From Lepidurus packardi (lineage: Eukaryota; Arthropoda; Branchiopoda; Notostraca; Triopsidae), in NCBI GenBank assembly GCA_023053545.1, contig JAKZAN010000007.1, positions 2,480,001 to 2,544,000 of the forward strand: a DNA stretch of 64,000 nucleotides, given 5' to 3'. The first letter of the stretch is position 1; each line of letters opens with the position of its first letter. The position numbers and the translations under genes are program-made. Of this stretch, positions 23,200 through 53,330 are shown one piece after another. The notes below the pieces were generated by a model. It searched no databases. It was not told the DNA's origin and worked only from the letters and a program-made list of their open reading frames with translations.

Positions 23200-23682
23200 C
23201 AGCGGAGCTTCTCTGGGTTTTGGTGGGCGTGGCTCGGGTGTATTGTGGAGCCTGCGGAGGACCAGCAGGAAAGGGGCGTTATATTCGGGTGTGGTGATGA
23301 AGAGGCGGAGTAAGTTTTGACTTCTAATTTCTTTAATTCTCTATACTAGTGTTGTTGTCTTTAATCAAATAGGCCATCCATTGGATCTCCTTCGTTATTA
23401 CTTAACAACATCTCAATGACATTGTGGCTTTATGTTGTTAAATTCCGTCCATTAGAAGAAAGCGAAGACATAAGAAGTGGCTCGGTTCTGGCCCTCGAGC
23501 CACGTCGTAGTAGAATTCGCCAGAAGTTTCGGTTTGGCAAGCCGTTCTCTGATTCGCTACCATGGATTGACGAACCCGAACCAAAGCTACGCAGCACTGC
23601 ATGTGTTTTTCGTATAAACACCAAACCGTGTCCGGATAGGTTCAGGAGAACAAATCCACAAGTTTGTTTGCCTTTGAACTGA
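23200..23682 (+). pseudogene. Spliced open frame in module copy 3, unrecognised protein or relic
   Basis: Exon 23200-23309 and exon 23373-23682 join in phase 2 across a 63-base GT-AG intron (GGA|GTAAGT, TCAAATAG|G). The frame stays open for about 139 codons and ends at TGA 23680-23682. It reads VEPAEDQQERG near the end of the first exon and KFRFGKPFSDSLPWIDEPEP in the second. The upstream end is only an acceptor-like TAG at 23197-23199, with no start codon. An in-frame ATG at 23416 could give an 88-residue protein. The corresponding frames in copies 1 and 2 are broken, so this may be a decayed member of a duplicated family or a live short gene. No domain is recognised. Confidence 0.3.
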
Positions 23683-24308
23683 TGTGCACCCTGAAAAACC
23701 CCTATAACGTCAGTTGCTCCCTAGCAAGCAGTTAGTGTAGACCTGCTTTTCTCCAGCGATGTTGTGAAAGCTAGTAGTGAGTTTATAGTTAAACATTACC
23801 AAGCATGTTGAACATTAACAATCGGATTGAGCGTTATCTTCGAAAACATTAGCAATTGGATCTTCGAAAACCTGGAGTCAATTCAAGTGCGTGTTTGAAG
23901 TGTTAAGTGTGGTGTTTGGCAAAAGGCCTACGCCAGTAAAAAAAAAAATCTAAAAAAAAGTGCTGGTGTTAAGTGTGCTCTCTACTTCATCCCCGCCTTA
24001 CATCATCCTTCGCAGTCGACACAATTTACAACTTTAATCTGTTAAGCTGATACTCTGCTACTTGGAGGTAGCTACTTACCTTCTGTGGGAATCAGGAGAA
24101 CCAGAAGGAACAGGTATGCTCAAGAAGGAACAGTTAAACTGTTGTTGGCCGGTTAGGTCTTTTGCCGCAACTTTTAATTTCCTGGGCGGCGAAAAGTCTT
24201 GGTGTTGCCATTCATTAGGTCTTTAATGATAACAACGAAGCTTTTCTATGGTTAACGGGTGGTTAACGGATTTGGGGAGCCTCTACTGAAGAACGCAGCA
24301 CATGCAGG

Positions 24309-24500
24309 GATGGAAGTTTCGTCTGTGGAAGCATTTGCCTGATCCTTGGGATTCCTTCATGCTCCTTTCTTCAAATCCCAGTGTTTTCAAGAGCGAAAAG
24401 TGCATGTGGAAGTTTCTTCTGTGGAAGCATCTGCCTGATCTTTGGGGTTCCTTCATGCCCTTCTTCAAATCCCAGTGTTTTCAAGAGCCAAAAGTGCAGC
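24309..24500. repeat. Two-copy tandem repeat of about 100 bases
   Basis: Each unit contains TGGAAGTTTC, TCTGTGGAAGCAT, TGCCTGATC, TTCCTTCATGC, TTCAAATCCCAGTG and TTTTCAAGAGC. It is nested inside the fourth module copy. Both strands are open through the repeat, so the reading frames here are weak evidence for coding. Confidence 0.7.
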
Positions 24501-24848
24501 GAATAGACCAGTTGCTTCGGGTTGGTCCCTTGGTGAGCTTTCTTCGTATTCAGTGGTGTTTCCAAGATTGCCTGCCAAGCCAAAGTCAACTCTTGTAAGT
24601 CGGAGTGTTTGCGAGATCGAGGTAAAAGATACTCTTTTTATTTCCCATGTCGTTTAGATTTTGATTCGTTTGGATACATTTCGAACTTACTTTTTCTACG
24701 TTATTTTCCTTGCAGGATCTTTGGTAACGTTAATCGACTAAATTGGGTGGAAGGTGGAGAAAGGGGGAGGACAACTGGGTGTTGCGATGTTCATACCATG
24801 TCCCGAACCGGAAATGCAAAAGTGAGGTCGACTTGACGAACGTCTCAA

Positions 24849-25060
24849 ACGTGTGCAACTTGTGTTGTTGTTTTTTTGTCTGTCTCTCGGGAGTCTACAA
24901 ACACAAAACTCGGCAAGATTTCTCCTTCTCCAAAGTCCTTCTCCTTTTCACACGTTTTCTGCAACTTGTGTTGTTGTTTTTTTATGTGTCACCGGAAGTC
25001 TACAAACGCGAATCAGGACAAGTTTTATCCTTTTCATACGTTTTGTGTTTTCACTCGTTT
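24849..25060. repeat. Two-copy tandem repeat of about 107 bases
   Basis: GCAACTTGTGTTGTTGTTTTT followed by GTCTACAAACRCRAA and a CTTTTCAYACGTTTT segment occurs twice in a row. This block is missing from the short copy at 28484. Confidence 0.7.
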
Positions 25061-25331
25061 TGGTAGCCTTTTTCTGCTGCTGTGTTCGCACTTATTTGTA
25101 AGTTTTAAATATTTTGTTTATGAATTGATTTCGTGCGTACTGATATTTTTCTCTTTTCTTCTAGTTTTCGGTGGCGAAATGAAGGGGAAGAGGAAGTAAT
25201 CCTGTGCCAAGAGGTCAACATCTCCTAACGAATCCAATTTCTTTTTAAATTTCATAGGGAGCTTCGGAGTGATGGTAGTAACACTTTGAAATTTACATTT
25301 ATAAGGTTTTACTACTCATTGTCTCTTTCAG

Positions 25332-25460
25332 GCGAGCAAATAGAAGGCTATTTGGATCGATTATTTGGATTGAAGTCGAATATGGATCACAAGATTTCGA
25401 AGCCACTTTTAAGATTTCTGTGAAGGACAGCAAAGAGCCGACTTACATGCAGTTTGTATT
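25332..25460 (+). other. Candidate coding exon, unrecognised
   Basis: After the acceptor CTCTTTCAG (to 25331) a phase-2 frame stays open for over 40 codons. It has a protein-like composition, with RLFGSIIWIEVEYGSQDFEA then FKISVKDSKEPTYMQ. The other two frames stop early. The donor is unclear; the closest GT is at 25456. The corresponding part of the short copy (after 28840) is deleted, which leaves only the acceptor. No domain is recognised. Confidence 0.3.
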
Positions 25461-25530
25461 GTTAAGTTTCCTTTTACGTTTTAATTTTAAAATTTGTTCG
25501 CTTTTCCCAAAGTCACGATTTAGAATCGGT

Positions 25531-26072
25531 GATGGTGGTGGCTAACCTTAGACAGCAGTGGCGGTCTTTGGCGGGCAATTCATGATGAAAACATCGTTGG
25601 AGGTTTTCACGATGGCGGTGGCTAACCTTAGACAGCAGTGGCGGTCTTTGGCGGGCAATTCCTATTGAAAACATCGTTGGAGGTTTTCATGATGGCGGTG
25701 GCTAACCTTAGACAGCAGTGGCGGTCTTTGGCGGGCAATTCATGATGAAAACATCGTTGGAGGTTTTCATTGTGATGGCGGCTACCTTAGACAGCAGTGG
25801 CGGTCTTTGGCGGGCAATTCCTATTGAAACCATCGTTGGAGGTTTTCATGGTGGCGGTGGCTAACCTTAGACAGCAGTGGCGGTCTTTGGCGGGTAATTC
25901 ATGATGAAAACATCGTTGGTGGTTTTCATTATGGCGGTGGCTAACCTTAGACAGCAGTGGTGGTCTTTGGCGGGCAGTTCGAACGTTAATTTCATGATGA
26001 AGATATCGTTGGAGGTTTTCATTATGGCGGTGGCTAAACCTTAGACAGCAGTGGTGGTCTTTGGCGGGCGAT
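25531..26072. repeat. 80-base tandem repeat, 7 copies
   Basis: Units start near 25531, 25611, 25691, 25774, 25850, 25930 and 26023. The core is GGCGGTGGCTAACCTTAGAC, AGCAGTGGCGGTCTTTGGCG and a GGCAATTC-type end, with a more variable ATGATGAAAACATCGTTGGAGG tail. Three more copies lie at about 28862-29090. In most copies an ATG at the unit start opens a 17-19 codon frame. Confidence 0.9.
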
Positions 26073-26074
26073 GC

Positions 26075-26150
26075 ACGGAATTCAAGGACGCAAGACTCAA
26101 AATCATGGAATTCAAGAACGTAAGATTCAAGCTCACGGAATTCAAGAAAG
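26075..26150. repeat. Short tandem repeat GGAATTCAAG(A/G)A-type
   Basis: Three imperfect units of about 30 bases (GGAATTCAAGGACGCAAGAC, GGAATTCAAGAACGTAAGAT, GGAATTCAAGAAAGCAATG) follow directly on the 80-base array. Confidence 0.6.
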
Positions 26151-26335
26151 CAATGTAAATTGAAGAAAGAAATGCTATTCTTTTAATGTTTTTGTGTAAT
26201 TTTTTGTAGATCACGCGGCTATCTGGAAGAAAAAGATGTTTAGTATTATTTTAATGCTTCATATTTTTTCCTTACGCGGCTGTCGGTTTGGGAGAACTAC
26301 TCTGTATTTTGAGGCCTGTGCTACGTAGTTCGCAG

Positions 26336-26677
26336 GATTCGTAATCCCTTTCAAGAGAGGCACTGGAAGTCCTGCGATATCAATGGTGTTCAGTGGTGTG
26401 GTTACAACGCCTGGAACCCTGTCTGGAGGGATTGGCTGAGTATCAACATCAACGAGGTGAGAGACGCCAGCGTTGCTCGATGGCTGATGGTCAGGGATAC
26501 GAGTCTACTGCAGGGGTTTAGTTCTTTGATAGGACCGGAAAGGAAAGCGAAATGTAAGTTTTTTTTAATGCGTTTAACAATTTGATTAATTGGCCTTCTT
26601 TTTATCTTATTATAGTTGAAGTGGAAATTAAGAGACAATCTCAAGTGATCCATCGCGATATTGCCTCGTTCCCATGA
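26336..26677 (+). other. Candidate two-exon coding 3' end, unrecognised
   Basis: Exon 26336-26553 (acceptor TAGTTCGCAG, donor AAAT|GTAAGT) joins exon 26616-26677 (acceptor TTATTATAG) in phase across a 62-base intron. The joined frame is open for about 92 codons and ends at TGA 26675-26677. It is Trp-rich and protein-like: HWKSCDINGVQWCGYNAW, DWLSININEVRDASVARWLM, then EVEIKRQSQVIHRDIASFP. I do not recognise a family. A minus-strand frame is also open over the same region, which lowers confidence. It might be the C-terminus of a protein whose earlier exon is at 25332. Confidence 0.35.
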
Positions 26678-27718
26678 TGCGAATTTGTCCGCAGCATGTC
26701 AGAGAACCGCAGATCCTCCATCGTCTAGCTTCCAGAAGGTGAATTAGTTTCATATATAAATAAGCATGTAATAATGGTGAATTATAATGGAAGAAAGACA
26801 AACAGTACATGACACAACTTTTGTTAGGCAGAAGACCTGATCAAGCAGGAAATGATCAATTTGCTCGTCATTTTCGTAATGTAATTTGGTCCCTTACAAG
26901 ATTATGGACTCGTCGGCCTTTTGTCAGAATCCGGCGGCCTTCTTTCGAGTCGCCCTTGTGTCGCGTTGCCATTAGCCCTAGCCCCCTTCCAGAAACATTG
27001 CTCTAGCGCTATGTCGTCCACATCTGCAAAGCACCCTGTGGGTTCGACGTTGTGTATGATTGTAAAAGTTTTGAGAAGAATTGTTTCATATTTTTTTGTT
27101 TTTCTTGTAAAATATATCCCTCTAGAAACATTGTTCTAGTGCTACCTTCTAAATCTGTTGAAATTTTTATTCTGTGACTTTTCTTAGCTCTAAAAATTGG
27201 ATTCTAATATTGTGCAAATGAGATGTTTTGCTTTACACTGGAATTCCTTATTTGTTGTACCGAAAAGTTCCCGTAAAATTTCTGTTTCCAAAATGTCCTT
27301 TTTGTATTTTTTGTAATTTTTGCAATAAAAATTAAAATTTTGAATATTTTTGCGTGATTTTTCAAAAAATCCGCTAGAAAAGGAGGGGTGGTTTCCGAAA
27401 TGGACGAATCCTATTGGGGTATTCGGCCAAAAAGTGGGCGCGGCTCCTTTTCAAGCTGGGAAAGCGTTTTCAGGGCTTTTCTCCATAAGGAATAGTGCTG
27501 TATCAAGGGGGTCCCCTTCAAAAATCGTGAAAAATTGAGAGCCTCGCCCCTTTTCCCTGTTCCCAACTCCCCTGCTCGGTTTCCTATCCTCGATATTCGA
27601 GTTCGTAATACCGAAGCATCACAATTTCGAATGTGGGAATAGGAACGTTGCCGGGAAGGCATTTGGTACAGGGAAAGGGAACCATTTAATATTTCGTTTT
27701 TTCGACGAAATAAAGTTC

Positions 27719-27790
27719 CTCGACCGGGAATCGAACCGAGGACCTTTGAGTCCCCAGTCGTGCATGTTATCCACGCGGTCATTGCCTTGT
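27719..27790 (-). other. tRNA-like sequence, probably SINE head or tRNA pseudogene
   Basis: On the minus strand, GGTTCGATTCC is a perfect pol III B box. About 50 bases upstream, TGACCGCGTGGA resembles an A box. A GGGGAC/GTCCTC hairpin with loop TCAAAG sits in the anticodon-arm position. The 5' and 3' ends do not pair as an acceptor stem, so a working tRNA is unlikely. It lies in the part missing from the short copy of this locus. Confidence 0.4.
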
Positions 27791-28483
27791 GTATAAAAGT
27801 CGTTGAAACATCTATAAATACAATTATGAACTGAGCCAGTGTACAATGTGAGGGTAGCATCCATCTTTTGTTCGATTTATATAAATTTGACGGTTCGCCC
27901 ATTGCCATGACTTGCATTCTCTAGAAGTTTGCATTGGATTTATTACTTTATATTGTATTTAAAAGTGTAATAAAAAAGCCTTCCTTAATCTTGGATTGTG
28001 AGTCAAAATCGTTCGAAATAGTTACAAGGCCATTTGTTTGTTTTACAGTATTTTTTATAAAAGCTCACAAATACAAGTTCTCATACATTACTGTTACCGT
28101 AGTTTGAAACAATAAAAAAGGAATAAAAAATGATCTTGACTTTTTTCGATTTCGAAGAAAATTACATGTAGGAAATACATTCGTTTCACATTGAAGAGGA
28201 ACACCAGCGCCACGGAGTGACCACGGAGACAGACATGGAGACAGCGCCACGGATAAAACAGGTTCGGGTGGACGTATGCATCGTTACGGAGTTTTACTTG
28301 TCTTTTTAGTGGGTATCCATCTCCAGAATATCTGCAGCTATATAGGTTGCAAAACGATTAATGTTTGTGAAGCAGAATAATTAACTTATTTGAGTTAGTA
28401 AAAAGTCCATTCAGAGCTGACAGTTTATTTACTGTATTATTAGTTCAAAGGAAGGCAGGCAAAGCAGGTCAAAGCAACATTTC

Positions 28484-29350
28484 GAACTTACTTTTTTCTA
28501 CTTTACGTTTCGTTGCAGGATCTTTGGTAAAGCAAAGTAACATTTCGAACTTACTTTTTTCTACCTTACGTTTCGTTGCAGGATCTTTGGTAACGTTAAT
28601 CGACTAAAGTGGGTGGAAGGAGGCGAAAGACGGAGGACAACTGGGTGTTGCGACGTGATGGGTGATGTCCCGAACCGGAAATGTGAAATGAAGGTGAAGA
28701 AGAATAAATCAATCCTGTGCCAAGAGGTCAACATCTAACGAATCCGATTTCAGTTTAAAGGTCATGGGGAGCTTCGAAGTGATGGTTGTAACACTTTAAT
28801 TTACATTTATAAGTTTTTACTACTCATTGTTTCTTTCAGGCGAGCATCGTTGAGGTTTTCACAATGGCGGTGGCTAACCTTAGACAGCAGTGGCGGTCTT
28901 TGGCGGGCAATTCGAACGATAATTTCATGATGAAGATATCGTTGGGTGGTTTTCATTGTGATGGTGGCTAACCTTAGGCAGCAGTTGCGGTCCTTGGCGG
29001 GCAATTCCTATTGAAAACATATTTGGAGGTTTTCCTTACGGCGGCGGCTAACCTTAGACAGCAGTTGTGGTCTTTGGCCTGCAACTCATGATGAGTAATA
29101 TATAACAATAGTAATAATAATAAAACAAAATAGTAATAATAACAGGGTATATATAACAATCGTTGAAACATCTATAAATATAACTATGAACTTTGTACAG
29201 TGTGAGGGTAGCATCTTTCTTTTGTTCGATTTATATAAATTTGACAGTTCGCCCATTGCCATGACTTGTATTCTCTAGAAGTTTGCATTGTATTTATTAC
29301 TTTGTATTGTATTTAGAAATATAATAAAAAAGCCTTCCTTAATCTTGGCT
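28484..29350 (+). repeat. Shortened second copy of the 24.7-28.0 kb unit
   Basis: It keeps the four blocks listed for 24660-27990 but lacks the sequence between them. It starts with a further doubling of a 55-base segment (GAACTTACTTTTTTCTAC through GCAGGATCTTTGGTA at 28484-28538 and 28540-28593). One junction falls at a short shared word (GAAATG), which fits deletion through microhomology rather than splicing. Confidence 0.65.
28862..29090. repeat. Three further copies of the 80-base repeat
   Basis: Units begin near 28862, 28961 and 29039. They have the same GGTGGCTAACCTTAG core as the array at 25531 but are more diverged. Confidence 0.85.
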
Positions 29351-30140
29351 ATATAACTGCTGCATCTATGGAATTATAGGAATCTTTCGCGGCGCCCCTG
29401 CAAGCGTACCGCGGCGCATAGTTTGAGAACAGCTGAGCTAGAGCTTTGCAGAATACTTTCACTTAAGTCATAAATTTAAACGAAAAAAAAAAAAGTCGGT
29501 GAAGATGTCGGGAGAAGAGAAGCCACTAATGATGTATTTCGCCTTCGCCATCCCTATAACCACTGGGTAAAAAATGGTAGACTTTTCAAAGTATCACATC
29601 AGAAGAGAGAAAAAATTATAGGTAGAAGGAGGACGGTGAGTTTAAAGTAAGGAAAATATCTCTGCAACAGCCAGAAAAATGTAAGGAAAATAAAAACTGT
29701 CTTTAAAAGTTAAAAAAGGCGGAGCTTATGTTTCTGGGGGGTGGGGGCAAAAGCCGTTAACAACATTATGTACAAAAATGGGAAAATTTTCAAAAGAGAA
29801 AATTGTGCTGAAATTAAAAAAAAAGGTTATAGTCGCAGGGGAAACAAACCAAACTTTCGATAAAAAAAATAAGCCTTCTTTTGCGTCCTTTTTTGATTTC
29901 TTCTTTCATTTGGCACTTTAGGTCGCTATAATCAAAAGTCTATTCAATAAAAAAAAATAAAAAAAATAAGCAAATGTCAAGGCACATTAAAGCCACTCAG
30001 GGCGGAACCATAATAAGAATGCCCTTCCCTTCCCTCCCGCCGGGAAATTGACGAATTGGCAGTGATGAAACCTAAACCCGCCCCCTAATGTATTGCTCTG
30101 GCTTCTCTCACGCGCATTTGAAGGGGACAAAACGGATTTT
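29351..30140. other. Intergenic DNA downstream of fibrillin
   Basis: AT-rich DNA without a convincing exon. It should contain the fibrillin 3' UTR at its right end; no canonical AATAAA stands close to the stop on the minus strand. Confidence 0.5.
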
Positions 30141-46620
<16,480 letters not shown>

Positions 46621-46820
46621 TTTTTGTATTCTTTCTTGAATATATAGTTTCGGTTAATTTACGGAATGTTCACGCCACTACCCGCACTCACCACTGACAA
46701 CACGCAGGTATTTCAGAATTCCAACTTTTTCTTTGTGTATCTCGTAGTAGTAGTTCGGGTAGCACTTCTAGGCACGTATCTATCTGCCCATCTGTCAATC
46801 CATGTCACGACACTGGTAAC
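46621..46820 (-). other. Fibrillin 5' UTR part of the first coding exon
   Basis: On the minus strand GTTATTTTCAG, ending at 46821, is a good splice acceptor. This suggests that the coding exon carries about 200 bases of 5' UTR and that an upstream noncoding exon exists further right. No exon donor could be fixed. Confidence 0.35.
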
Positions 46821-48990
46821 CTGAAAATAACAACAATTGGCACTCATCAGAATTCCGCTTTCGTCAGGATATTTTTTTGAAATCTCTAAAATAAAATTGC
46901 GTGATTTGAGAAAGGCAATAGTCTAATGGAACTAAAATTGGAATAAAAATTGAAATAGAAGGGAATAATTGAACATTCCTTTCAAATAATTATTCATCCT
47001 TTTCAATTATAAAATCTATTTATTTTGCTTAAATAGTCCTCGAAACGGCTGCTGCTACAGGCTTTGAAATAATAAACTTTGTCGGTTTTAATTAACAGGT
47101 TTTAGGTATACTTGACTAAGCTACGTGTGTAGTGTACCAGAAAAAATCGAAATCGACAAAAAAGAAGAGATAAAAAAAATCCGAAAAACGTGCTAGGGCA
47201 TAATGTCCCTCTTTAATTTCAATAGAAGATTATATCCTTTGGCCCCTTTTGGCAGGCAGGAATCCACATGCAAATAAGCGGATGAGTTAAGGATTTAAGA
47301 AAAACTTTTAAATCTTCGTTGGCAACCCGAAGCACGTCCTTGCGACTGACTTTTAGTTCATGGACTTTACATATATTAAAAACCTGTACAGCTCAAAGAC
47401 TGAGCAAACCTTACCCTCCCACCCAAACACACTTTATAACGAGTACGAATGTACTCCCTAAACTAAAAACAAATTCTTTTACAATACTAAAAAAAAATAA
47501 TATATTTAAGGTGGAGACTATCAAAATTCAGGCGCCGAGAGAAAATAGGATCTGCGGGAGAAATCCGTTTTCTCGGTGCGTTGTTGAATGAAACTCACCA
47601 AGTTCTGAAACACGGGGACGAGCAAAAAAAGGATCCGTCTAGAAGGACGAAGCTGAGACAACTGACGGAACTGCTGGGAAACACCAAACCCCAGTAAACT
47701 TCGAGAGTTTGATGCTTGGATCTCACGGAATGATGTGTGCAGCGTGATGGGATGCACATGTTATTTGCTGCTCCGCAGAGCTTAAATAAATCGCTGCAAT
47801 AGTTATTCTGTTTATTTTCATTTTTTACTCTTTTTTAAACCTTTTTTTCTTTCTTAAACTTGCTTTTTACTTGCCAGTTTTTAACTTTACTTGGGTGGTT
47901 TATTTTCCGAGTTCTATTTCGGATGATTACGTCAGCGAGAGATAGGAGGGAAAAAATGTTGAGCGACGTTTCCCAAGGAAATGTTAGGTTGTAGACCCCT
48001 TTTCGCAAACTGTTACCTTCCGAAGAAAGCATTTTGGTTGGGGACGAATAGAGTAGCTCTCCATCACTCAACGACTAAGAAAAGTGTTTCAAACGTCAAG
48101 AAAACGGGAACAAGTACCAAGTTTCAAGCGGGATAGGAAGAACCAAAAGGCGCTCCTCTTCTCTCTCTCCCTGTCTTTCTTTCTGTCTCCCTGGTGTATC
48201 GGATTACGGTCATGGGTTACTCCCTTACTAATCACGGCGGTCATCAGTTGGAAAACGAAGGTTCTCACATTCCCCAAACTTCACTTCCTATTTCAAACCG
48301 AACAGAAAGGAGAACAGTCTAATCAAATTTGATTATTTTTCATCATGATTTTAAAGGCTTGTTAATACCGGTAAATTACAACTTTATATTGCCGAATCAT
48401 CGTAGCAAGTTGACAAGTCATCGCAAACTTGTGTTATTAGCGTTGTTATACCAACAATTCTTGAGCAAACTCTCCTTAATTTTTCTTCCTTTTAAATCCA
48501 CTATGCAAATGTAGTAGCCTAGAGTGTCAACAGATCAGTCATAGTGCATGACTTTGATAATTATTTACTCACCACTTGAACTGACCAATAAAAACTCCAA
48601 CACGAGCCGCAAACATGAAAACGATCTTTATAATTCACCTTGTAACCCCACTTATTGTTTACTAATGGTTTTTATATACAACTTTTTCGATTAGTTATTA
48701 AGGTCGGAGTTTCCATATTCTACTTTAAAAGAGACATGTTGACTATATAAATAGTACATGTAGTTATACGGAGTGTAGGTAGCGAATTATATAGCGAATT
48801 TCCGTCGCGCAAGTCTCAAAAACCTGCAATGTTCGTTCGTTCGTTCGTAACTCACACCACCTAGCGACTTCATATGCAACAAGAACCTGCAACCCGCATC
48901 GTTATTTACACGTCAAAAGATAAGGCTTACCGAGATCCGCCCCACGAAGTCAACAAAAGTTGAATTGCCGTTTTATAGAAAAATCCCAAA
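46821..48990. other. Intergenic DNA between fibrillin and ICA1
   Basis: The two genes are divergent here, so this stretch should hold both promoters. I see no coding exon. A (GTTC)4-type microsatellite lies at 48834-48850. Open frames on both strands near 47320-47760 and 48084-48332 have no recognisable features. Confidence 0.45.
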
Positions 48991-52381
<3,391 letters not shown>

Positions 52382-52795
52382 TTCAAAGCGAAAACCAAAA
52401 AATCTCGAGAACATAAGTCATTCCTTTTTGCCCAATTATTATTTCGTGTACTGTGTTTGTCCCCCAAGTCTTATTTTCAAAGTGCTAGTCGCGGTGTTGT
52501 TAAAATGAAAACGACAAAACTAGTCGGGAGAAAAAAAAAATGAAGTTTTTTTTTCCAAATTTTTGTTTGGTTTGGGGAAAGTTTTTTTTGTTTTGTTTTT
52601 TTTGCTGTAAGCTCTAGCAGACAAAGAGTCCTAAAAGAGTACGTTTTAAAGAGAATACAAGGATATTTACTTGCCAAACGACTTTAACTGCATTTCAATT
52701 GAAAACATCGGGATCAAGCAATTAAAACGATCTGAAAGCACAAAAACCAAAATTGTACGCAGGTTTTGGAAAGGAAGTTGTTCGTCCTGCTCTAC

Positions 52796-53330
52796 TTAGG
52801 AGGCTTTTGATAAGGCTGCATCAATTTCGGCAATATGGGACTTCAAAGCATTCCACTGTGCCATATTCAAGGATATTCCTATGACAGATTCAAGAGAATT
52901 GCAGCATTAAAACCAAAATACATCAAATAGAACTCGTCAATTATTTACCTTTCTTGCCAGGCTTCTCCTCTCCACTTTTGTCCATGTAAAACTCGCGAAT
53001 ATCCACCAGCAATTTACCTCTGAACGAGTTGAGGGATACTCGCCTGGATTTGTCCAAAGGCCAAGTTTGTGCCAAAGGATCCTCTGAAGGTTTGGAAGAC
53101 GAAGATTTTGAAGCGGAAGCTGGCTCAACTGCTTTTTCCTTTCCATTGTTACCTTTCGCTTTCTTGGCGGGGGGAGTACGCTATCATAATAGTGAATTAG
53201 CCCATATGTATGCGAAAATGTTTAGATTATAAACTGAAAAAATATTTATTCACAACGAGATACTTACATCTTCAGGACCGGAATCGGAATCTGAATCGCT
53301 CACTACCGGCTTGGACTTTTGTCTAGGCAT
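52796..53330 (-). CDS. SUB1: Activated RNA polymerase II coactivator p15 (PC4/SUB1)
   Basis: Exons in transcript order: 53330-53268, 53180-52949, 52878-52796, all in phase, 125 residues (human 127). The N-terminus is the usual Ser/Asp-rich stretch (VVSDSDSDSGPED) followed by Lys- and Ser-rich sequence. The C-terminal single-stranded-DNA-binding domain keeps RRVSLNSFRGKLLVDIREFY, GEEKPGKKGISL and QWNALKSHIAEIDAAL. PC4 is a nuclear protein that bridges activators and general factors, binds single-stranded DNA and helps in transcription and repair. The gene converges on ICA1; the two stop codons are 414 bases apart, so their 3' UTRs may overlap. Confidence 0.96.

Larger units (their letters stand above)
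21395..24300 (+). repeat. Four degenerate direct copies of an exon-like module
   Basis: Related segments begin near 21395, 22595, 23180 and 24075, all in the same orientation. Shared features, in order, are a splice-donor-like AG|GTATGC; then (G/C)CTGCAAC or TTGCCGCAAC; GGGG-CAGAAAAGT or GGCGAAAAGTCTT; a TAGGTCTTAA(T)-type motif; and a segment like CAACGGAG-TTCTCTGG. The second and third copies then share GGAGTAAGTTTT donors, an intron of 60-70 bases, and an exon starting GGCTTCTCAACC or GGCCATCCATTGG. The copies are strongly diverged and some carry stops, so they are an old tandem duplication of a small multi-exon unit. I do not recognise its function. Confidence 0.5.
24660..27990 (+). repeat. 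Long copy of a duplicated locus, with a short copy at 28484-29350
   Basis: Four blocks are shared, in order, with 28484-29350. They are TTTCGAACTTAC through GACAACTGGGTGTTGCG; GAAATGAAGG through TTCAGGCGAGCA; the 80-base tandem repeat; and CGTTGAAACATCTATAAATA through GCCTTCCTTAATCTTGG. The last block contains AATAAA just before its shared end, as in a polyadenylated 3' end. The long copy has extra sequence between the blocks, including a tRNA-like segment and possible exons. The identity of the unit is unknown. Confidence 0.65.

Noticed and set aside
24302..24598. 98-codon plus frame with a repeated WKF-LWKHLPD peptide
   Set aside because: The repetition is explained by the 100-base tandem DNA repeat, and the minus strand is equally open.
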